Positions 1-4,935 of a stretch of DNA of 5,753 nt are shown in pieces. The position numbers and the translations under genes are program-made. The DNA comes from an uncultured Mycoplasmatota bacterium (lineage in GTDB: Bacteria; Bacillota_I; Bacilli_A; RF39; UBA660), in assembly GCA_946613765.1 (NCBI GenBank), contig CAMOFW010000047.1:1-5753 (forward strand), read 5' to 3'. Position 1 is the first letter of the stretch. Each line of letters opens with the position of its first letter. The notes below the pieces were generated by a model that was not told the origin of the DNA, searched no databases, and was given only the letters and a program-made list of their open reading frames with translations.

Positions 1-5
1 TTTTA

Positions 6-14
6 TGTTAAAAT
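6..14 (+). promoter_or_regulatory. Putative extended -10 element for the zinc-ribbon gene
   Basis: The sequence TGTTAAAAT reads as an extended -10 (TGn followed by TAAAAT, 5 of 6 matches to TATAAT). It lies 17 bases before the ATG at 32, so the transcript would start around position 20-21 with a very short leader. The -35 region lies outside the window. The element resembles those at 657-665 and 4085-4093, which raises confidence a little. In such AT-rich DNA a chance match is possible. Confidence 0.4.
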
Positions 15-20
15 ATATGT

Positions 21-25
21 AGGTG
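21..25 (+). promoter_or_regulatory. Ribosome binding site that sets the start of the zinc-ribbon gene
   Basis: AGGTG, continuing as AGGTGAT, matches the 3' half of the extended Shine-Dalgarno sequence AAAGGAGGTGAT. It ends 6 bases before the ATG at 32. The in-frame GTG at 23 lies inside this site and so cannot be the start that it serves, which favours the ATG at 32. Confidence 0.65.
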
Positions 26-31
26 ATATAT

Positions 32-379
32 ATGAACTTTGGTGCTTGTATTAGATGTAAGAAGAATATTAAGTATGATGATATTAATCTATGTGATGAA
101 TGTAGAACATATTATTTTAAAAGTATAAGAGCTTATTTAGAAGAGAATAAGAATTGTAATAATATTGAATTAGCTAGAAATTTAAATATACCTTTAAGGG
201 TAGTTAATTATTTTATTAAAAATGGAGATTTAGTTGATACCTCTAGTAGATATAGTGAAACTAGAGAAGATAAGATTAATACAATTAAAGAACTTGGTGA
301 AGTATTAAAAAAAGATTTAAAGAATAAGAAAAATATATATAGTGGTGCTAGAATGCAATATATGAAAAAGAAGAGGTAG
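32..379 (+). CDS. Small zinc-ribbon/helix-turn-helix protein, distantly YvyF-like
   Basis: This gene encodes 115 residues if translation starts at the ATG at 32; an in-frame GTG at 23 would add three residues but overlaps the ribosome binding site. Seen: two CxxC pairs near the N-terminus (C6, C9, C21, C24) form a probable zinc ribbon. An alpha-helical stretch at about 28-66 follows, with the pattern of a winged or MerR-like helix-turn-helix (ELARNLNIPLRVVNYFIKNG). The last 45 residues are charged and lysine-rich. Family knowledge: YvyF of Bacillus (the TIGR03826 type flagellar-operon protein) has the same order of N-terminal zinc ribbon and a helix-turn-helix ending in a FI-x-G-x-L-like turn, but also a second zinc ribbon, which is absent here. 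No flagellar or competence gene is visible in the window. Inference: a small cytoplasmic regulatory or nucleic-acid-binding protein. Its stop codon lies within the terminator stem. The family link is tentative. Confidence 0.8.
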   Translation: MNFGACIRCKKNIKYDDINLCDECRTYYFKSIRAYLEENKNCNNIELARNLNIPLRVVNYFIKNGDLVDTSSRYSETREDKINTIKELGEVLKKDLKNKKNIYSGARMQYMKKKR

Positions 380-394
380 TAATACCTCTTTTTT
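366..394. terminator. Bidirectional Rho-independent terminator between convergent genes
   Basis: AAGAGGTA (371-378) and TACCTCTT (383-390) form a perfect 8 bp stem around the loop GTAA. On the plus strand the stem ends in a run of T (389-394), which serves the zinc-ribbon gene. On the minus strand the complement of the A run at 365-369 gives a T tract one base beyond the stem, which serves the tiny membrane-protein gene. The TAG stop of the zinc-ribbon gene (377-379) sits at the stem-loop junction, and the minus-strand stop lies 3 bases beyond the stem. Confidence 0.85.
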
Positions 395-560
395 ATCTAT
401 TATTATTTGTATTAAACCATCCTGCACCAATAATTATCACAAGTAAAATAAATAGTACAATCCAAATGGCAGCACCTATACCACCATTAGTATATCCTAC
501 ATATGATTGACATGGATTATATGAATTACCATAATATCCATTGTTTCCATAGTAATACAT
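393..560 (-). CDS. Tiny YjcZ-like single-span membrane protein
   Basis: This minus-strand gene encodes 55 residues. Its ATG is at 558-560 and its TAA at 393-395, and a near-perfect Shine-Dalgarno sequence stands 7 bases before the start. Seen: residues 1-27 are rich in Tyr, Gly and Asn (MYYYGNNGYYGNSYNPCQSY), with a single cysteine at 17. Residues 29-48 form one hydrophobic helix, AIWIVLFILLVIIIGAGW, and a short Asn-rich tail follows. Family knowledge: the YjcZ / Tiny_TM_bacill family of Bacillus and relatives has a Gly/Tyr-rich head followed by a helix of the form FALIVVLFILLIIVGA, which this closely matches. Members are annotated as sporulation-related but their molecular role is largely unknown. 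Inference: a small membrane or coat-associated protein, perhaps made under special conditions. It converges on the zinc-ribbon gene and diverges from the FtsW-like gene. It is short, but the ribosome binding site, family core and shared terminator make it credible. Confidence 0.85.
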   Translation of the reverse strand: MYYYGNNGYYGNSYNPCQSYVGYTNGGIGAAIWIVLFILLVIIIGAGWFNTNNNR

Positions 561-567
561 ATTTATA

Positions 568-575
568 CCTCCTTT
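568..575 (-). promoter_or_regulatory. Strong ribosome binding site of the tiny membrane-protein gene
   Basis: On the minus strand this reads AAAGGAGG, a full Shine-Dalgarno match, 7 bases before the ATG. With the site at 4923-4930 it is the strongest in the window and supports real translation of the 55-residue product. Confidence 0.85.
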
Positions 576-600
576 ATGTATCTAATATATTTTATTAATT

Positions 601-629
601 TAGACATTATTTTGACATTAAAATAATAT
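601..629 (+). promoter_or_regulatory. Possible upstream promoter of ftsW
   Basis: TAGACA (601-606, 5 of 6 matches to the -35 consensus) is followed after 17 bases by TAATAT (624-629, 4 of 6 matches to the -10 consensus). A perfect TTGACA stands at 612-617, but I find no good -10 at the right distance from it. Which hexamer is used, if either, is unclear. Confidence 0.3.
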
Positions 630-656
630 AAAGTTAATTATTTTTTATATAAAATA

Positions 657-665
657 TGTTATTAT
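657..665 (+). promoter_or_regulatory. Extended -10 promoter element of ftsW
   Basis: TGTTATTAT is an extended -10 (TGn followed by TATTAT, 5 of 6 matches). It lies 21 bases before the ATG at 687, giving an inferred leader of about 15 bases. No good -35 is seen, which is usual for extended -10 promoters. The longer motif TATGTTATTAT recurs as TATGTTATAAT before the phosphodiesterase gene. Confidence 0.55.
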
Positions 666-686
666 ATTAATAGAGAGTGAAGATAT

Positions 687-1844
687 ATGAATAAAGTATT
701 TAAAAGAATGGATAAATTACTTTTGATTACATCTATAATCTTAATGATTATAGGTGTTGTTTCTATTTATTCTGCATCTTCAGTTTATAGCGTATTATCT
801 AAGGGTGAAGATTCTAACCATTATTTAGTTAGACAATGTTTATTTATTGGAGCAGCATTTATATTTTCATTAATATTTATATTTAAACTTAAGTTGTATA
901 AGAAAAAAGGTATAGTATATGCTTTATTAGTATTTATTATAATTGCATTATTTGGATTACCTTATGGTGGTATTACGGTTAATAATGCTAGGTCATGGTA
1001 TTCATTAGGGTTCTTTAATTTTCAACCTTCTGAATTTGCTAAACCAATATTGATATTATTTATGGCAGCTTTTTATGATAAATTAATTGAGAATAAAGAA
1101 AGACGATGGTACATGTATTTAATTCCATTTGTTGTTGCTGGTATTATTGCTCTTATGGTTTATAAGCAACCAGACTTAGGTGGTGCAATTATTATTGCTT
1201 TATTGGTTACATTAATATTTTTTAGTATTCCATATAATAAATTTATTAGAAGAAGAAATAATGCAATAGTTGGTGGAGCAATACTTGTTGTAGCAATATT
1301 AGCGTTAGTTGTTGGGCCTCATGTGCTAAGCGAATATCAGCTTAAACGTTTTGAATTTACTGCTCCATGTACTAGATATACTGAATCAACTGGATATCAA
1401 GTATGTAATGGTCAAATTGCAATTAAAAATGGTGGATTAACTGGACTTGGTTTTGGTAACTCAACTCAAAAGTATTTATATTTACCTGAGGCACATACTG
1501 ACTTTATATTTCCAATAATATGTGAAGAGATTGGTATACTTGGTGGTATTGCGGTATTGGCTTTATATTTATTAATGCTGTATTCTATACTTAGAATTGC
1601 TAAAGATGCATCGAATGTATATGATTCAATTATAGCGTATGGTACATTTATATATTTAACAATTCATATCTTAGTTAACTTACTTGGTGTTACTGCATCT
1701 ATGCCATTAACTGGTGTTCCATTACCACTATTAAGTTATGGTGGATCATTTAATATTTGTGTTATTGCATTATTATTTGTATGTCAAAGAATTGCTATGG
1801 ACTCTAAGAAAGCTAAAATAAAAGAAAATATTAAAAAACTATAA
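687..1844 (+). CDS. ftsW: FtsW/SpoVE-type SEDS peptidoglycan glycosyltransferase
   Basis: This gene encodes 385 residues, a normal length for the family, with about ten membrane segments (roughly 11-30, 50-67, 75-92, 114-130, 142-158, 165-181, 193-212, 276-303, 313-338, 346-369). SEDS proteins polymerise lipid II into glycan strands outside the membrane, working with a class B penicillin-binding protein. Seen: the NNARSW block with W104 (usually GARRW), FQPSEFAKP at 112-120, QPDLGGA at 161-167, LTGLGFGNSTQKYLYLPEAH at 251-270, HTDFIF with the catalytic-type Asp at 272, and PLTGVPLPLLSYGG at 340-352. The NSTQKYLYLPEAHTDFIF stretch fits FtsW/SpoVE better than RodA, but these paralogues cannot be fully separated here. 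Oddity: C228 and C240 sit in the large extracellular loop (about 213-275) in a small insertion. The partner penicillin-binding protein is not in the window. The gene has its own promoter and terminator, so it appears monocistronic. Confidence 0.93.
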   Translation: MNKVFKRMDKLLLITSIILMIIGVVSIYSASSVYSVLSKGEDSNHYLVRQCLFIGAAFIFSLIFIFKLKLYKKKGIVYALLVFIIIALFGLPYGGITVNNARSWYSLGFFNFQPSEFAKPILILFMAAFYDKLIENKERRWYMYLIPFVVAGIIALMVYKQPDLGGAIIIALLVTLIFFSIPYNKFIRRRNNAIVGGAILVVAILALVVGPHVLSEYQLKRFEFTAPCTRYTESTGYQVCNGQIAIKNGGLTGLGFGNSTQKYLYLPEAHTDFIFPIICEEIGILGGIAVLALYLLMLYSILRIAKDASNVYDSIIAYGTFIYLTIHILVNLLGVTASMPLTGVPLPLLSYGGSFNICVIALLFVCQRIAMDSKKAKIKENIKKL

Positions 1845-1872
1845 AAAGTGCTTAAATTAAAGTACTTTTTTT
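1843..1872 (+). terminator. Rho-independent terminator after ftsW
   Basis: An 11 bp stem pairs 1843-1853 with 1860-1870, with one G-T pair and a 6-base loop, and leads into the T run 1866-1872. The stem begins inside the TAA stop (1842-1844). It also covers the -35 region of the dnaB promoter. Confidence 0.85.
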
Positions 1873-1874
1873 AG

Positions 1875-1880
1875 TATAAT
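1875..1880 (+). promoter_or_regulatory. -10 element of the dnaB-dnaI operon
   Basis: A perfect TATAAT lies 2 bases after the T run of the ftsW terminator and 23 bases before the dnaB ATG. The -35 position at a 17-base spacing (1852-1857, TTAAAT) matches only 3 of 6 bases and falls in the terminator hairpin. The inferred leader is about 17 bases. Confidence 0.6.
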
Positions 1881-1888
1881 AAACTTAT

Positions 1889-1897
1889 AGGTGGTGA
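1889..1897 (+). promoter_or_regulatory. Ribosome binding site of dnaB
   Basis: AGGTGGTGA offers two overlapping Shine-Dalgarno registers, AGGTGG and GGTGA, 6 to 9 bases before the ATG at 1904. The block GTGAAGATATATGAA that follows (1894-1908) is identical to the one at the ftsW start (677-691). Confidence 0.6.
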
Positions 1898-1903
1898 AGA
1901 TAT

Positions 1904-3172
1904 ATGAAATTACTTTTACCTGCTGATATTTATACAGTAATTAATAAAACAATTATAACTGAAGAAGATAAAAGAAATTTAATAGCGTTATATGAACCTA
2001 TTATTGGTCCTATTGCGGTATGTTTATATCTTACTTTAATAAATGATTTAAATATATTAGGTCTACAAAGTGAAGATTTAACTCATCACCATTTAATGTG
2101 CGTTATGAAAAGTGATTTAATCACTATTAAAAAAGCTAGAGAAACTCTAGAGTCTGTTGGACTTTTAAAAACATATTATAAAGATGGTGATGTATCATCT
2201 TATATATATGAATTATATAGTCCAATGAGTGCTAAAGAATTTTTAACTCATCCAATATTTAATGTAGTTTTATATAATAATATTGGTAAGAAAGAATATG
2301 AAAGTATTGTTAATCAATGTCAAAAAGTTAATTTTAGTTTAGATGGGTATGAAGATGTATCTATGTCTATTAATGAAAATTTTTCATCATCTACTATTAT
2401 TCCAGAATTTGATGTTAGAGTTAAAGAAAAACAAAGTGTTAATGCTAAAAATGTTATTGATTTTGATGCTTTAGTAGCATCTATTCCTAAGAATATATTA
2501 AATGAAAGATCTTTAAATAAAAAGATGAAGGATTTAATTAATAATTTAGCATTTGTATATAATTTAGATACTTTGAAGATGAGTGAAATTATTAGAAGTA
2601 CTATTAATGAAAATGGATTTATTGTTGATAAAGAATTAAGAAAGAAAACTAGAGAATATTATACATATATTAATAATGGTAAATTACCAACATTGGTATA
2701 TCAAGCTCAACCAGAATATTTAAGAAAACCTAAAGGTGATACATCTAAGAGAGCTAAATTAATTTATATGTTTGAAAGTGTTAGTCCATATGATTTCTTA
2801 AAAGCTAAATATAAAGGTGTTAATCCAACTCCAAGAGATTTAAATTTAATTGAATATTTAAGATTAGATTTAGATTTAAAACCTGCTGTTATTAATGTTT
2901 TATTAGAATATGTTCTTAGAACAAATAATAATAAATTATCTAGAGCATATGTTGAAACTATTGCAGGACAATGGAAGAGAAGTGGAGTTGAAACAGCTGA
3001 AGAAGCAATGAATTTAGCTATTAAATCTAAAAATAAAGTAGTTAAAACTACTAAGGTAACTCAAAAGCAAATTGAAAAAGTTCCTACATGGTTTAAACAA
3101 GATATTAAAGATGAAGAAATTAGTGAAGAAGAGAAAAAAGAATTAGAAGAATTAATGAAAGGAATTAAGTAG
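1904..3172 (+). CDS. dnaB: Replication initiation and membrane attachment protein DnaB
   Basis: This gene encodes 422 residues, somewhat shorter than the roughly 470 of Bacillus subtilis DnaB. This is the Gram-positive helicase co-loader, not the replicative helicase that bears the same name in E. coli. With DnaD it acts after DnaA at the origin and works with DnaI to load the helicase ring. Seen: an N-terminal winged-helix-type region (about 1-120) opens with LPADIYTVINKTIITEEDKR and the ALYEPIIGPIAVCLYLTL pattern typical of the family. A first helical DnaD/DnaB-type repeat lies at about 203-257. A second lies at about 285-372 and carries the signature YxxxIxxxW at Y349, I353 and W357, followed by GVETAEEAM. 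A lysine-rich linker, VPTWF (393-397) and an acidic tail close the protein. It is the first gene of an operon with dnaI, which confirms the assignment. Confidence 0.93.
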   Translation: MKLLLPADIYTVINKTIITEEDKRNLIALYEPIIGPIAVCLYLTLINDLNILGLQSEDLTHHHLMCVMKSDLITIKKARETLESVGLLKTYYKDGDVSSYIYELYSPMSAKEFLTHPIFNVVLYNNIGKKEYESIVNQCQKVNFSLDGYEDVSMSINENFSSSTIIPEFDVRVKEKQSVNAKNVIDFDALVASIPKNILNERSLNKKMKDLINNLAFVYNLDTLKMSEIIRSTINENGFIVDKELRKKTREYYTYINNGKLPTLVYQAQPEYLRKPKGDTSKRAKLIYMFESVSPYDFLKAKYKGVNPTPRDLNLIEYLRLDLDLKPAVINVLLEYVLRTNNNKLSRAYVETIAGQWKRSGVETAEEAMNLAIKSKNKVVKTTKVTQKQIEKVPTWFKQDIKDEEISEEEKKELEELMKGIK

Positions 3173-3173
3173 T

Positions 3174-4046
3174 ATGAAAGTAGTAGCAAGTAATGAAATA
3201 TTGGATGCTATTGATAAGAATTATCAAGAAGCTTTAAAAGATAATAATTTTAAAAAGTTAGTTGATTCCTTAAAAGTAGATGAAGAAGCTAAAAAATATA
3301 ATACTTCTAAGTTACAAGATAGTGTTGTAGAATTAATTAATTGTAAGAATTGTAAGGGACTAAATTGTTGTAAGAATAGAGATGGATATGTATGTTGTCC
3401 TAAAGTATATAATAATTCTATTACTTTTGAATATATTCCTTGTAAATATAAAAAAGAACAAATTGAAAAAGAAAATAATAAAATGACTAGAGAAAAAGAA
3501 TTAGAATTAGCTAATTTAGATGATGTAGATAAAACTATTAAGTGTAGATTACCATTAATGAAATGGGTAGTAGATTTTATTAAAAAATATGATACTACTA
3601 CTAAACATAAAGGTTTATATTTACATGGACCTTTTGGTAGTGGTAAATCATATATTATTGCTGCTGTATTTAATAAATTAAAAGAAAATGGCGTAAGAAC
3701 AGAGATTGTTTATTTTCCAACATTACTTAGAGATTTAAAAGCTAACTTTGATGAGTTAGAATCTACTATGGCTTATTTAGAGAATGTTGATTTATTACTA
3801 CTTGATGATATTGGAGCTGAAAAGGTTAGTGAATGGTCTAGAGATGAAATACTTGGAACTATACTTCAATCTAGAATGAATAATTATAAGACTACATTCT
3901 TTACTTCTAATTATACTATTGATGAATTAGAAGATAAGTTATCAAATAAGACTGATAAGGTTGCTGCTGCTAGAGTAGTAGAACGTATTAAAGTTTTAAC
4001 TGATGATATTGAATTAAAAGGTGAAAATAGAAGAAAAGATATGTAA
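3174..4046 (+). CDS. dnaI: Primosomal AAA+ helicase loader DnaI
   Basis: This gene encodes 290 residues against about 311 in B. subtilis. DnaI delivers and opens the replicative helicase hexamer so that it can load on single-stranded origin DNA. Seen: an N-terminal helicase-binding part holds a cysteine cluster (C57, C60, C65, C66, C74, C75, C90). Walker A is GPFGSGKS at 152-159, Walker B is LLLLDD at 207-212, sensor 1 is TSN at 244-246, and the arginine-finger region is AARVVERI at 265-272 (R267 and R271 are candidates). Family knowledge: B. subtilis DnaI has an N-terminal zinc site with two cysteines in CxxC, a histidine and a distal cysteine; here the spacing suggests that a cysteine (C74 or C75) takes the histidine's place. 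The start lies one base after the dnaB stop, and AAAGGA at 3158-3163, inside the dnaB end, serves as ribosome binding site, so translation is probably coupled. Confidence 0.95.
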   Translation: MKVVASNEILDAIDKNYQEALKDNNFKKLVDSLKVDEEAKKYNTSKLQDSVVELINCKNCKGLNCCKNRDGYVCCPKVYNNSITFEYIPCKYKKEQIEKENNKMTREKELELANLDDVDKTIKCRLPLMKWVVDFIKKYDTTTKHKGLYLHGPFGSGKSYIIAAVFNKLKENGVRTEIVYFPTLLRDLKANFDELESTMAYLENVDLLLLDDIGAEKVSEWSRDEILGTILQSRMNNYKTTFFTSNYTIDELEDKLSNKTDKVAAARVVERIKVLTDDIELKGENRRKDM

Positions 4047-4058
4047 TTATAATAAAGT

Positions 4059-4083
4059 AAAACTAGAGCAATCTAGTTTTTTT
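4059..4083 (+). terminator. Rho-independent terminator after dnaI
   Basis: A perfect 9 bp stem pairs AAAACTAGA (4059-4067) with TCTAGTTTT (4072-4080) around a GCAA tetraloop of the stable GNRA type. The T run covers 4077-4083. It starts 12 bases after the dnaI stop and ends the dnaB-dnaI operon. The hairpin overlaps the -35 region of the next promoter. Confidence 0.9.
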
Positions 4084-4084
4084 A

Positions 4085-4093
4085 TGTTATAAT
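4085..4093 (+). promoter_or_regulatory. Extended -10 promoter of the phosphodiesterase-CDF operon
   Basis: TGTTATAAT is a perfect extended -10 (TGn followed by TATAAT), directly after the T run of the dnaI terminator. The best -35 candidate, TAGAGC (4064-4069, 18-base spacer, 3 of 6 matches), lies within the terminator hairpin. The inferred transcript start is near 4100, leaving about 15 bases before the ATG at 4115. Confidence 0.7.
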
Positions 4094-4114
4094 AGTGTTT
4101 GTTAGAGGATAGAT

Positions 4115-4933
4115 ATGAGAACAAACATTATAGAAGAAAACAAATTTAGAATCATAGGATTTATAGTATTATTTATTACTATATTTATATTTATTTATAA
4201 TCATGTTGGTAATGTTAATAATATAAAAATAACTGCTCATCGTGGTGCTAGTGCTGTGTATCCTGAAAATACTATTTCTGCTTTTAAGGGAGCAATTGAA
4301 TTAAATGCTGATTATATAGAATTAGATGTTCAACAAACTAAGGATAGAAAAATAGTTGTTTTTCATGATAAAGATTTAAAGAGAATAGCTAATATAAATA
4401 AAAAGATAAAAGATTTAAATTATGAGGAGCTAAGTCAAATAGATATTGGATCATATTTTAATGAGAAATATAAAGATGAAAGAATACCACTATTGAGTGA
4501 TGTTTTAGAATTAGTTAAGAATTCAAATGTTATATTAAATATAGAATTAAAAGTAAATGATAAAGATAGAAATTTTGAAAAACAAGTAATATATTTATTA
4601 AATCAATATAATATGTTAGATAGATGTGTAGTAGCTTCTCAAAATTATGAATCTGTTAAAAAGATAGAAAATTTAGATAATAATATTAAAACAGTATATG
4701 TTACATCTAAATTAGACAATGATGTTAGTTCATATGAAGTTGATGTATTATCACTAAATTATACTATTATTAATCCTTTTTTAGTTGATGAGATACATCA
4801 AAATAATAAAGAGGTATATGCATGGACTGTAAATGATGAGAATGTAGCAAACTTAATGATAATGTTTAATGTTGATAATATTATTACTAATGATGTTGAA
4901 TTAATACAAAATGTAATAAATAAAAGGAGGTAA
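4115..4933 (+). CDS. Membrane-anchored glycerophosphodiester phosphodiesterase
   Basis: This gene encodes 272 residues. It probably hydrolyses glycerophosphodiesters to glycerol-3-phosphate and an alcohol, in a metal-dependent reaction. Seen: one hydrophobic helix at about 11-29 is preceded by K10 and R12, which suggests the N-terminus stays inside and the catalytic domain faces outward. The GDPD domain spans about 37-267, with the hallmark HRG at 42-44, PENT at 50-53, metal-ligand type E69 and D71 (ELD), HD at 84-85, ELK at 144-146, and AWTVN at 236-240 followed by the closing IITND at 256-260. All expected catalytic positions are present. The start is supported by GAGGA at 4105-4109, five bases upstream. 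Inference: an external position would suit glycerol recovery from phospholipid head groups or teichoic acid; the true substrate cannot be read from sequence. It is the first gene of an operon with the CDF transporter, two bases downstream. Confidence 0.92.
   Translation: MRTNIIEENKFRIIGFIVLFITIFIFIYNHVGNVNNIKITAHRGASAVYPENTISAFKGAIELNADYIELDVQQTKDRKIVVFHDKDLKRIANINKKIKDLNYEELSQIDIGSYFNEKYKDERIPLLSDVLELVKNSNVILNIELKVNDKDRNFEKQVIYLLNQYNMLDRCVVASQNYESVKKIENLDNNIKTVYVTSKLDNDVSSYEVDVLSLNYTIINPFLVDEIHQNNKEVYAWTVNDENVANLMIMFNVDNIITNDVELIQNVINKRR
4923..4930 (+). promoter_or_regulatory. Strong ribosome binding site of the CDF gene
   Basis: AAAGGAGG stands 5 bases before the ATG at 4936 and lies inside the last codons of the phosphodiesterase gene. 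It fixes the start of the transporter gene and indicates co-transcription of the pair. Confidence 0.85.
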
Positions 4934-4935
4934 AA

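Larger units (their letters stand above)
561..686. promoter_or_regulatory. Divergent intergenic region (YjcZ-like gene / ftsW)
   Basis: These 126 very AT-rich bases separate two divergent starts. They hold the leftward ribosome binding site, at least one rightward promoter (657-665), a possible second rightward promoter (601-629) and a 10-base near-direct repeat (600-609 and 611-620). For the leftward gene the only -10-like sequence I see is TATATT (the complement of 584-589), without a recognisable -35. I could not assign a sporulation sigma-factor promoter. Confidence 0.5.

Noticed and set aside
23..31. GTG start three codons upstream for the zinc-ribbon gene
   Set aside because: The GTG is part of the AGGTGAT ribosome binding site for the ATG at 32, and no other site precedes it.
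612..617. Perfect TTGACA as the -35 of ftsW
   Set aside because: At 16-18 bases downstream only weak -10 candidates occur (TTAATT, 3 of 6). The extended -10 at 657-665 is the better promoter.
561..686. Riboswitch or structured leader before ftsW
   Set aside because: The inferred transcript starts near 672, leaving only about 15 bases before the ATG. I see no long conserved-type stems, only AT-rich sequence.
1904..3172. dnaB as the replicative DNA helicase
   Set aside because: It has no Walker A or RecA-type motifs. The YxxxIxxxW signature and helical repeats identify the Gram-positive helicase co-loader.
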